14,501 nt of DNA from an uncultured Bacillota bacterium (GTDB lineage Bacteria > Bacillota > Dehalobacteriia > UBA7702), in NCBI GenBank assembly GCA_902766525.1, contig CACXDX010000109.1, positions 1 to 14,501 on the forward strand, in the 5' to 3' direction. The notes below the pieces were generated by a model. The model worked only from the letters and a program-made list of their open reading frames with translations, was not told the DNA's origin and searched no databases. This document shows, one piece after another, positions 1-6,400 of this stretch; the stretch's first letter is position 1; each line of letters starts with the position of its first letter. A program made the translations under genes and the position numbers.

Positions 1-144
1 ACGCATTTCACTTTCGTCGAAATTGCCCGCGCCGGCTCTGGCTCCGTACGCGCTGCCGGCAAGATAAACCGCATCGGCACCGTTGGCGATCGCCGCTTTT
101 AATGAGTCGGGTTTCCCGGCGGGAAGCAGTAATTCCATAGACAT
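1..144 (-). CDS. U32 family peptidase, N-terminal part (cut by window edge)
   Basis: Only the first 48 residues lie in the window. They begin MSMELLLPAGKPDSLKAAIA and continue with NGADAVYLAG and an A/G-rich YGARAGAGNF segment, the characteristic start of the U32 'collagenase-like' family (LLxPAG, ALKAAxxxGADAVYxG, FxARxxAxNF). Bacterial U32 proteins are TIM-barrel enzymes; members with known roles act in tRNA or rRNA hydroxylation or in quinone hydroxylation, and others are called peptidases, so no exact reaction can be assigned. The start is ATG at 144 with GGAG about 9 bases upstream; a second ATG two codons in is possible. It lies 18 bases after the NIF3-like gene and is probably the last or a late gene of the pheST operon. 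U32 genes are commonly found near zapA in Bacillota. Confidence 0.85.
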   Translation of the reverse strand, partial: MSMELLLPAGKPDSLKAAIANGADAVYLAGSAYGARAGAGNFDESEMR

Positions 145-162
145 ATTTTATTTCTCCGTTCA

Positions 163-1122
163 TTATCTCTCAACGCGCAGCAAGCCCGAAGCGGGAATGA
201 TTTCCACACCGCGCGCTTTCAGCGCGTCCAGAAACAGATTGATGCCGATGCTGTCGCTGGCCATGTGGCCGGCGATGATTACATTGATATGATTCTTTTC
301 GGCTTCTTCCCTGGCTTCATCCCGCATATGCATACAAACGCAGGTACCGAATCCGCGGGACGATAATTCGCGATACATTTCTTTGGCCGTACCGGTTCCG
401 CCGGTCATTTCACAAAGGATCCTGCCGCAGGAATTTTCCCTCTTACCGTTTAAGATCACGGGACCGTCCATATTTTTCGCGGCCAACCGATATTCCGGGA
501 TATCAAAGAGAAGATCAAGAACATCACCGACATTTTGCGGTTCTTCTTTTTTAAAATAATCGTCAAGAAACTTCTGAACAAGATTATCACAGGGTGTGTG
601 ACAGCTCATCAGCGGCATATCCAATAATTTCGCGGCATCGACGGCACGCTGAAAATTGGAAGCCATGAGTCTGCGTCGAATCTCCTCGATGCGCGGTCCC
701 ATCAATCCTTCGGCAATATGGACGGGAATTCCCTCCCCGGCAAAAATCTGAGACTGCATCCCCATAATATTACTGAGCCCGACAAGACCGGCGCCTTCGG
801 GATGGTGGGTCAGCACCATATCGATGGGCATACCCTTTTCCCTCAGACGATCGGCAAGCAGGATCTCCTGAGTCTCCATATCGACACCGCAGATCAAGCC
901 GAAGATATCCTCATCACCCTCACCGTTTAAGATCCTGGAATCGGCATAAGGATTTTCCAAAAGTTCCAAAGGAAAAGCTTCCTTTTCTTTTCCCTTAAGA
1001 TTCTCGTAAATATGTTTTTGATGATCAAGCTCTTTTTGAATGCCGCTCTCGCCGCGGGGATCGGCCGCTTTGCCCATTTTGACGGCAAGCTCATGGATTT
1101 CTTTTAATTTCAACGCAGGCAA
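163..1122 (-). CDS. NIF3/DUF34-family protein (dinuclear metal centre)
   Basis: 319 residues. It resembles the NIF3 (NGG1p-interacting factor 3-like) family: the LTHHPEG motif (His106-His107), HTPCDN (His175, Asp179) and GHMASDSIGINLF near the C-terminus (His286) are the expected metal ligands of the two-metal site. The molecular function of the family is not established; GTP cyclohydrolase-like and metal-related roles have been proposed. About 70 residues, charged and probably helical, precede the usual NIF3 start, and the large insert seen in some Bacillota homologues is absent, so this is a divergent subfamily. The start is a TTG 7 bases after zapA stops; another TTG at 1113 is an alternative, because the AGGG upstream is rather close to the first. 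It is in the same transcription unit as zapA and U32. Family assignment is fairly secure, function unknown. Confidence 0.8.
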   Translation of the reverse strand: MPALKLKEIHELAVKMGKAADPRGESGIQKELDHQKHIYENLKGKEKEAFPLELLENPYADSRILNGEGDEDIFGLICGVDMETQEILLADRLREKGMPIDMVLTHHPEGAGLVGLSNIMGMQSQIFAGEGIPVHIAEGLMGPRIEEIRRRLMASNFQRAVDAAKLLDMPLMSCHTPCDNLVQKFLDDYFKKEEPQNVGDVLDLLFDIPEYRLAAKNMDGPVILNGKRENSCGRILCEMTGGTGTAKEMYRELSSRGFGTCVCMHMRDEAREEAEKNHINVIIAGHMASDSIGINLFLDALKARGVEIIPASGLLRVER

Positions 1123-1129
1123 CTTCCCT

Positions 1130-1384
1130 TCATAATTTCATCGAGGCGATTTCGTCGCGAAACGAATTATAATCCTTTTCCAATTTGATATAATCATCCC
1201 TGAATTCCATGGCGATCAGAACAGCCGCTTTCGTCACGGTCAAAGACGGATTTTCTTCACGCATTTTCATAATTCGTTCATCGATGGATTCGGCAAGAGA
1301 CAACAGATATTCGTCGTCTTCGCTTGTCTTCAAAAAAAAGCTCTGTCCGGCGACAGTCACCGGAACTTTTTTCTGTTCCGCCAT
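1130..1384 (-). CDS. zapA: Cell division protein ZapA
   Basis: 84 residues. ZapA binds and bundles FtsZ at the division site. The sequence shows the short globular N-terminal domain (VPVTVAGQSFFLKTSEDDEY, then LLSLAESIDERIMKMREENP), the conserved TKAAVLIAMEFRDDY segment and a short C-terminal helix able to form a coiled coil (YIKLEKDYNSFRDEIASMKL). Its length is near the lower end of the family, with a short coiled coil. The start is ATG, with GGAGG 8 bases upstream. It lies 18 bases after pheT, a neighbour pair common in Bacillota, and 7 bases before the NIF3-like gene, so it is probably co-transcribed with pheST. The call rests on motif recognition and synteny. Confidence 0.88.
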   Translation of the reverse strand: MAEQKKVPVTVAGQSFFLKTSEDDEYLLSLAESIDERIMKMREENPSLTVTKAAVLIAMEFRDDYIKLEKDYNSFRDEIASMKL

Positions 1385-1402
1385 AGCCGCACCCTCCTTT
1401 TC

Positions 1403-3832
1403 TCAGGAACGCAGAACGATACCGTATTGATCGCTCAAAGAGGTTTTGATCCTTTCAACACTTTCATTGACTTCTTCCGCTTTTAACGTACGTTCTTTGG
1501 CGCGGAAAACCAGATTATAGGCAAGGCTCTTCTTACCGGCTTCGATACGGTCACCTTCGTAAATATCAAAAAGCTCGATCTTTTTCAGATATTCGCCGCC
1601 GGCCGCACCGATGACCTTTTCAATGGCGCCGGCTTCGATATCTTTATCGGCGACAAAAGCCAGGTCGATTTCGACGGCGGGGAATTTCGAAATCGCTTCG
1701 TAAACGATTTCATTATCGGCCAGTTTGACCAACGCATCCAGATCGAGTTCAAAGACGACGGCTTTCTGGGGAAGGTCATAATTGGCGGCGCAAAGAGGAT
1801 GCAATTCTCCGAGATACCCGACGACCTTACCGCCGATGAGAACATCACACCCTCTTCCGGGATGAAGGAAAGGCTCAATATGATCGGCGGATACCTCAAA
1901 ATCATCGATGCGCAAAGCATGGAGCAGCTGTTCCAGTACGCCTTTCATATAATAGAAATCTTTTTCGGTCTTTTCCCCGTTCCAGCCTTTATGGAAGGAG
2001 CCGCTGGCAATCGCCGTGACCATTTTCTTTTCCCGAGGCATTTTTTCACCGGAGATCGGATAATAACCGCTGGCAATTTCAAAGAGCGAAAGATTGAGAT
2101 TGCGATGACTGATATTTTTCGCCGCACTGCTGATGATCCCGGGAAGGACAAGGGTACGAACGACGCCTTGTTCATCGCTAAAGGGATTCATGATCCTGAT
2201 ACTGTCACGGCGGGGATCGTCTTCCGGCAGCAAAAGCATATCGTAATGATTCTTATTCATGAAACTGTAGGTGATCGCTTCGTCAAAGCCCATGCCGACG
2301 AGGGCGGCGCGCACTTTGTCCGTGACCTTTTGACCTTTGGTCTTTTTGCCTTCGGTCATTTTGCCCGAGGGAAGCGTTGCCGGGATTTTATCATAACCGT
2401 TGAGGCGGGCGACTTCCTCGATGAGGTCCACTTCTCTTTCGATATCGGTACGGTAGAAAGGAACGGTAACACGAATGCCGCCGTCAATCGCTTCATATTC
2501 AAATGCCAGGCCGGTCATCATTTCAACCATAGCCTCATCTTTGATATCAACACCGATCAAAGAACGGGCATGATCAAAAATAAGATCCACTTTTCTCTTG
2601 CGGAATTCACCGTCAAAGGAATCAAGGGTACCGTCAACGAGCGTACCGCCGGCGTATTCACAAAGCAGCTGGCAAATACGTTCCGACGCTCTTGCGGCCG
2701 CTTCCATATCGATTCCTTTTTCAAAACGGGAGGAAGATTCCGAGGCAAGACCGAGTTTTCTCGAGGTCAAACGGATCGATTTCGGATAAAAGTAAGCGCA
2801 TTCGATCAGAATATTCGTCGTTTGATCCGTGATTTCCGTATTCTGCCCGCCCATAACCCCGGCAACACAGGCCGGTTTCTCACCGTCACAGATCATCAGC
2901 ATATCCGTGTCGAGATCTCTTTCCTGTTCATCAAGGGTGATGATTTTTTCGCCTTCCGCGGCACGACGCACAATGATCTCATGGCCGGCAAGGGTATCAT
3001 AGTCAAAAGTATGAGAAGGCTGATTCATCTCCAGCATGACATAGTTGGAAATATCAACGATATTGCTGATCGAACGGATACCGGCAGCCGCCAGACGATG
3101 ACGCATCCACATCGGCGAAGGACCGACCTTCAGATCTCTGACCAGTTTCGCCGTATAACGGGGGCACAGATCCTTGTCCAAAACGGTGACCTTGGCATAA
3201 TCCCCAATCCTGCCTTCGGTTTTCGGCAAAACAACTTCGGGCAAGGTCAGCGGCTTGCCGCTGATCGCCGCGACTTCTCTGGCCAGATTGATCACGGAAA
3301 GACAATCGGCGCGGTTCGGCGTCAGTTCAAATTCCAAAATGGCGTCATCGAGATCGAGGGCATCAACGATGTCGTCACCGACCTTAAGATCATCGGGAAG
3401 AATGAAAATACCGCCGTCGCTTTCGGCTGTGGCAAGTCCGTCGGGGATCTGAAGTTCCGTAACGGAGCAGAGCATCCCCTGAGAAACAACACCGGCCTTG
3501 TCCGCCGCTTCAATATGAAAACCGCCGGGCAGATCGGCGCCGATCTTTGCCAAAGGCACCTTGATGCCGACTTTTACATTGGGAGCGCCGCATACGATGG
3601 TCAGATCTTCGCCGAGACCGGCGTCGACCGTACAAACATGCCATTTGGTATGTTTGGGATCGGGATGATTTTCCACCGATTTGATTTTGGCGACAACGAC
3701 GTTTTTGATTCCCTTATTGAAATATTCGATACCTTCAACGCTGAGACCGACAAAAGTCAGGCGATCCGCCAGCTCTTCCGGACTCCATTCGATGGGAACG
3801 AGAGATTTCAGCCATTGATAAGATACATTCAT
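1403..3832 (-). CDS. pheT: Phenylalanine--tRNA ligase beta subunit
   Basis: 809 residues, full length for the bacterial beta chain. With PheS it forms the cytoplasmic alpha2-beta2 enzyme that charges tRNA-Phe. Visible domains: N-terminal B1 (MNVSYQWLKSLVPIEWSPEE), an EMAP/OB-type tRNA-binding insertion at about 40-150 (ENHPDPKHTKWHVCTVDAG, IVCGAPNV), the B3/B4 editing region at about 210-390 (LTPNRADCLS, GVMGG), B5 at about 400-480, a catalytic-like core at about 485-690 (EVARLNGYDKIPATLP, ITYSFMN, NPFSDEQGVVRT, HPGRGCDVLIGG) and a C-terminal ferredoxin-fold anticodon-binding domain at about 715-809 (KFPAVEIDLAFV, SLAYNLVFRAKERTL). The ATG start has GGAGGT 9 bases upstream. It follows pheS by 15 bases. 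No truncation or frameshift is seen. Confidence 0.98.
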   Translation of the reverse strand: MNVSYQWLKSLVPIEWSPEELADRLTFVGLSVEGIEYFNKGIKNVVVAKIKSVENHPDPKHTKWHVCTVDAGLGEDLTIVCGAPNVKVGIKVPLAKIGADLPGGFHIEAADKAGVVSQGMLCSVTELQIPDGLATAESDGGIFILPDDLKVGDDIVDALDLDDAILEFELTPNRADCLSVINLAREVAAISGKPLTLPEVVLPKTEGRIGDYAKVTVLDKDLCPRYTAKLVRDLKVGPSPMWMRHRLAAAGIRSISNIVDISNYVMLEMNQPSHTFDYDTLAGHEIIVRRAAEGEKIITLDEQERDLDTDMLMICDGEKPACVAGVMGGQNTEITDQTTNILIECAYFYPKSIRLTSRKLGLASESSSRFEKGIDMEAAARASERICQLLCEYAGGTLVDGTLDSFDGEFRKRKVDLIFDHARSLIGVDIKDEAMVEMMTGLAFEYEAIDGGIRVTVPFYRTDIEREVDLIEEVARLNGYDKIPATLPSGKMTEGKKTKGQKVTDKVRAALVGMGFDEAITYSFMNKNHYDMLLLPEDDPRRDSIRIMNPFSDEQGVVRTLVLPGIISSAAKNISHRNLNLSLFEIASGYYPISGEKMPREKKMVTAIASGSFHKGWNGEKTEKDFYYMKGVLEQLLHALRIDDFEVSADHIEPFLHPGRGCDVLIGGKVVGYLGELHPLCAANYDLPQKAVVFELDLDALVKLADNEIVYEAISKFPAVEIDLAFVADKDIEAGAIEKVIGAAGGEYLKKIELFDIYEGDRIEAGKKSLAYNLVFRAKERTLKAEEVNESVERIKTSLSDQYGIVLRS

Positions 3833-3847
3833 TTTTAAACTACCTCC

Positions 3848-4879
3848 TCAAAATTCACCGAGAAAACGTACGTCGTTGTCGTAGAACACACGAAGATCAT
3901 CGATACCGTATTTCAACATCGCAATGCGTTCAACGCCGAAACCGAAGGCAAAACCCTGCAGCTTTGTGCTGTCGTAACCGGCCATCTCCAAAACATGGGG
4001 ATGGACCATACCGGCACCGAGGATTTCCAACCATCCGGAATCGCTGCAGGTACGGCAGCCTTTGCCGCCGCAGATCCCGCAGGACACGTCAACTTCCGTA
4101 CTGGGTTCGGTAAACGGGAAATAGCTGGGGCGCAAACGAATTTCACGATCCGGCCCGAATAATTGCTGCATAACTTTGAGCAGCGTGCCTTTTAAATCGG
4201 CCATGGAAATGTTTTCGTCGATAACGAGGCCTTCGATCTGATGGAACATCGGTGAATGCGTGGCGTCGTCATCACGACGGAAAACGCGGCCGGGGCAAAT
4301 CACTTTCACAGGATACTCGGGTACTTTTGCCGCCATCGTTCTGACCTGCATCGGCGAAGTATGGGTCCGCAAAAGAATATCTTCGCTGATATAGAAAGAA
4401 TCCTGCATATCACGGGCGGGATGATCCTTGGGCAGATTCAGTCCTTCAAAATTATTATAATCGTTTTCGATCTCGGGACCTTCACCGATCTCATAGCCCA
4501 TACCGAGAAAAATATCTTTGATCTCGTCGATGATCCTGGTCAGGGGATGGAAATGACCGCATTCGATCTTGGTTCCGGCCAGAGTAACATCGATCTTTTC
4601 CGCTTCAATCTGCTGTTTCAACGCAGCTTCTTCCAATTCTTCCGATTTTCTCGAAATCACTTCTTCCAGTGTTTGACGGATTTCATTTGCAAGCTGTCCG
4701 ACTTTGGGACGATCCTCACCGGAAAGCTTGCCCATTCCCTTTAAGATCCCGGTCAATTCACCTTTTTTCCCTAAATAACGAATCCTGAGATTGTTCAACT
4801 CATCCCGGTCACTGACACGGCCGAAAACCGTTTTCGCTTCGGATTCAATTTTTTTCAGGGCTTCTAACATCTGTTCCAA
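3848..4879 (-). CDS. pheS: Phenylalanine--tRNA ligase alpha subunit
   Basis: 343 residues from the preferred start. Catalytic subunit of phenylalanyl-tRNA synthetase (class II). An N-terminal coiled-coil arm (about 1-85) is followed by the class II core: [19 protein letters not shown], motif 2 ([20 protein letters not shown]), a Cys cluster ([12 protein letters not shown]) before [13 protein letters not shown], and motif 3 ([20 protein letters not shown]). Such a Cys-rich loop occurs in other Bacillota PheS. A longer reading from a TTG at 4897 is open, but that codon overlaps the AAGGAGG site at 4888-4894; the TTG at 4879, 8 bases after that site, is the better start. The gene is first in pheS-pheT-zapA-NIF3-U32 and is preceded by its own promoter and an attenuator-like leader. 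Confidence 0.97.
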   Translation of the reverse strand: MEQMLEALKKIESEAKTVFGRVSDRDELNNLRIRYLGKKGELTGILKGMGKLSGEDRPKVGQLANEIRQTLEEVISRKSEELEEAALKQQIEAEKIDVTLAGTKIECGHFHPLTRIIDEIKDIFLGMGYEIGEGPEIENDYNNFEGLNLPKDHPARDMQDSFYISEDILLRTHTSPMQVRTMAAKVPEYPVKVICPGRVFRRDDDATHSPMFHQIEGLVIDENISMADLKGTLLKVMQQLFGPDREIRLRPSYFPFTEPSTEVDVSCGICGGKGCRTCSDSGWLEILGAGMVHPHVLEMAGYDSTKLQGFAFGFGVERIAMLKYGIDDLRVFYDNDVRFLGEF

Positions 4880-4910
4880 CGTGGCTTCCTCCTTCAAAAA
4901 GCAAAATCAA

Positions 4911-4939
4911 AGGTGATCTTCGTCCGACGAAGATCACCT
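4911..4939 (-). terminator. Attenuator-like hairpin in the pheS leader
   Basis: In the pheS transcript AGGTGATCTTCGT pairs perfectly with ACGAAGATCACCT (13 bp, 3-nt loop CGG) and is followed by an imperfect T-rich run (TTGATTTTGCTTTTTG, 4895-4910) that ends at the pheS ribosome binding site. The form suggests a conditional intrinsic terminator. The interrupted T run makes it weaker than a constitutive terminator. Confidence 0.65.
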
Positions 4940-4947
4940 ATCACATG

Positions 4948-4958
4948 CGGACGAAAAT
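4948..4958 (-). promoter_or_regulatory. Candidate antiterminator strand of the pheS leader
   Basis: The transcript segment ATTTTCGTCCG (4948-4958) can pair with CGGACGAAGAT (4916-4926) over 11 bp including one G-U pair, with a 21-nt loop. That partner consists of the loop and much of the 3' arm of the terminator-like hairpin, so the two structures exclude each other. Seen directly by complementarity; the regulatory role and its sensor are inference. Confidence 0.5.
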
Positions 4959-4967
4959 AATCTATCC

Positions 4968-4993
4968 AAGCATGAGTCAAAAACTCCATGCTT
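4968..4993 (-). repeat. 5'-terminal hairpin of the pheS leader
   Basis: In the transcript AAGCATGGAGT and ACTCATGCTT form a 10-bp stem with one bulged G and a TTTTG loop. It lies immediately after the expected transcription start (about 4995) and has no T run, so it is more likely a 5' stabilising or regulatory element than a terminator. It contains the ATG of a possible 31-codon leader ORF (4894-4989). Confidence 0.5.
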
Positions 4994-5001
4994 AATTGAT
5001 T

Positions 5002-5030
5002 ATTATATCAAATACCGCCTATTATTTCAA
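5002..5030 (-). promoter_or_regulatory. Promoter of the pheS operon
   Basis: On the minus strand, TTGAAA (5025-5030), a 17-base spacer and TATAAT (5002-5007) match the housekeeping sigma consensus at 11 of 12 positions. The -35 box overlaps the last codons of the upstream methyltransferase gene. Expected transcription start near 4995, giving a leader of about 115 nt before pheS. Confidence 0.8.
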
Positions 5031-5816
5031 GTTTTTCCTTCTTTTTCGTTGATGGTCAAAGCAGATCACGGCTGAAGCCATGGCAACATTCAATGATTCC
5101 ACACCGTTTTCCATCGGGATCATGACCGAATCCCGGATTTTTTTGTGCCATTGCTCATCGATACCCCTGCCCTCATTGCCGAAAACGACGGCGATCTTTT
5201 CATCAACGGGCAGCTTATCATAGCAAAGAGCATTCTCAAGATCGGAAAGGAAAATTCTGATCTGATTTTTTTCGCAAAACAAACAAATTTTTTCCCGGCT
5301 CAATCCGTCAAAAACAGGCACTCTGGCAACGGATCCCATCGTTCCCCGGATGACCTTGGGGTTGTAAAGATCGACGGATCCCTCCTCGATCAAAACGGCC
5401 TCGACTCCCGCCGCCGCCGCGCAGCGCAGAATCGTGCCGAGATTACCGGGGTCACTGATACGATTCAAGATCAGGATAAAGCTGTTTTCCGAAGGAACAA
5501 AGGTATCGATATCCGGACAGAAACAGGGAAACGTCGCCAGAAGGCCCTGATCGTTTCGGGTATCGGAAAGACGGTCGAAGAGACGATCCTCCACACAGAA
5601 AACCTGATCCGCGTGGGGACAAATTTTCTCGAGGAAGGCGATATCAGAAAAGCTCTCCCGATAAAGAAGCAGCTGCGGCTTTAAACCCCCGTCGATCAAA
5701 TCTTCGATCAGACGTTTGCCTTCGGCGGGGAAAAGACCGTACTGAGATCTGAATTTTTTTCGACCGAGTTCGCGATAGAGACGAATATAGCGGTTGTCTT
5801 TGGAACTGATCTTCAT
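5022..5816 (-). CDS. TrmH/SpoU-family RNA 2'-O-methyltransferase (YsgA/RlmP-like)
   Basis: 264 residues. A SPOUT-class enzyme that transfers a methyl group from S-adenosylmethionine to a ribose 2'-OH in rRNA or tRNA. The N-terminal part (FPAEGKRLIEDLIDGGLKP) is the substrate-binding domain; the C-terminal knot domain shows motif 1 (NRISDPGNLGTILRCAAAAG, about 130-150), motif 2 (VVFGNEGRGI) and motif 3 (IPMENGVESLNVAMASAVIC). In Bacillus subtilis the gene next to pheS is ysgA (rlmP), so the position fits an orthologue, but the target nucleotide cannot be read from the sequence. The start is ATG at 5816, overlapping the regulator's stop as ATGA, which suggests translational coupling. An upstream extension to 5855 would lie inside the regulator gene and is rejected. 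Confidence 0.9.
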   Translation of the reverse strand: MKISSKDNRYIRLYRELGRKKFRSQYGLFPAEGKRLIEDLIDGGLKPQLLLYRESFSDIAFLEKICPHADQVFCVEDRLFDRLSDTRNDQGLLATFPCFCPDIDTFVPSENSFILILNRISDPGNLGTILRCAAAAGVEAVLIEEGSVDLYNPKVIRGTMGSVARVPVFDGLSREKICLFCEKNQIRIFLSDLENALCYDKLPVDEKIAVVFGNEGRGIDEQWHKKIRDSVMIPMENGVESLNVAMASAVICFDHQRKRRKNLK

Positions 5817-6235
5817 TTTGTCTTTTCCTTCCTCTTCTCGGAGCAGGCGGCGCATAGTCCGTAAAAAACGGTTTTCAGCGGATTCAGGGTGAAACCGTGA
5901 TCCCGTAAAACGTGTTCTTCCACTTCATCCAAAAGTGAGCAGCGCAGATGGATCAGTTTCCCGCATTGTTCACATTTTAAATGATAATGGGATCCGCAGT
6001 TCCGGCCATCATCTCCGCTGTATTGGAAGCATGCCGCGGCTTTCCCGTCGAGAAAAAATTTCCTGATCAATCCTTCGTCTTCCAATTTTTCCAGCTGCCG
6101 GTAAACCGTCGCCAGGGATACCTGTGATCCCTGATCTTCCAGCTTACGTTTGATCATGGAAGCCGTTACGTGCCGATCTCCGTATTTTTCGATAACGGTG
6201 AGAATTTCTTTACTTTGTTTCGTCCGATAAGCCAT
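5813..6235 (-). CDS. Fur-family metal-responsive transcriptional regulator
   Basis: 140 residues. N-terminal winged helix (HVTASMIKRKL, SLATVYRQLEKLEDEGLIRK) followed by the Fur dimerisation domain. Cys88-x2-Cys91 and Cys128-x2-Cys131 form the usual structural zinc site; His83 and His85 (GSHYHLKC) and His113 (HGF) are candidates for the sensing site. Fur, Zur and PerR cannot be separated by eye. Extra cysteines (69, 80, 99) are present. The ATG at 6235 has AAGGA 9 bases upstream; the TTG two codons earlier is too close to that site. It is in one unit with the methyltransferase and divergent from the NSS transporter, so it may control the transporter or itself. Confidence 0.9.
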   Translation of the reverse strand: MAYRTKQSKEILTVIEKYGDRHVTASMIKRKLEDQGSQVSLATVYRQLEKLEDEGLIRKFFLDGKAAACFQYSGDDGRNCGSHYHLKCEQCGKLIHLRCSLLDEVEEHVLRDHGFTLNPLKTVFYGLCAACSEKRKEKTK

Positions 6236-6268
6236 CGTCAAACATCCTTATCTTTTGGGATTATTTTC

Positions 6269-6297
6269 AGTTTATCATGTCCGCTTTTTTTCGTCAA
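6269..6297 (-). promoter_or_regulatory. Probable promoter of the Fur-family gene
   Basis: Minus strand: TTGACG (6292-6297), 17-base spacer, TAAACT (6269-6274). The -35 box is good and the -10 matches 4 of 6. The expected start is about 30 bases before the ATG. An even palindrome ATATTTCAAAATAT (6297-6310) lies just upstream of the -35 box. Confidence 0.5.
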
Positions 6298-6324
6298 TAT
6301 TTCAAAATATATACGTAAATTCCT

Positions 6325-6353
6325 TTGACAAAGGCAGAATATTCATTTATAAT
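6325..6353 (+). promoter_or_regulatory. Promoter of the NSS transporter operon
   Basis: TTGACA (6325-6330), a 17-base spacer and TATAAT (6348-6353) match the sigma-70/sigma-A consensus at all 12 positions. The transcript would start near 6360, about 40 bases before the transporter start. A promoter this strong normally needs a repressor; see the palindrome over its -10 box. Confidence 0.85.
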
Positions 6354-6362
6354 TTAAAAATG
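6344..6362. promoter_or_regulatory. Candidate Fur-family operator (9-1-9 palindrome)
   Basis: CATTTATAATTTAAAAATG is an inverted repeat of 9-1-9 with 8 of 9 pairs matching. This is the spacing of Fur- and Zur-type boxes, and it covers the whole -10 box. A second 10-bp palindrome, TGTATATACA (6361-6370), overlaps its edge. The region is AT-rich, so chance palindromes are likely; the assignment is inference from shape, position and the divergent regulator. Confidence 0.35.
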
Positions 6363-6400
6363 TATATACACTTATCATATGACACAGAGGAGGAATCATT

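Noticed and set aside
1799..3838. 679-codon open frame on the plus strand, antisense to pheT
   Set aside because: It lies almost entirely over a complete, well-conserved pheT, has no ribosome binding site or recognised domain, and is His/Phe/Asp-rich as expected of a mirror frame. The length reflects rare use of codons whose complement is a stop.
4880..5020. T-box riboswitch upstream of pheS
   Set aside because: Expected from the gene's identity, but the leader is only about 115 nt and has no GGGTGGNACCGCG-like antiterminator or AGUA loop.
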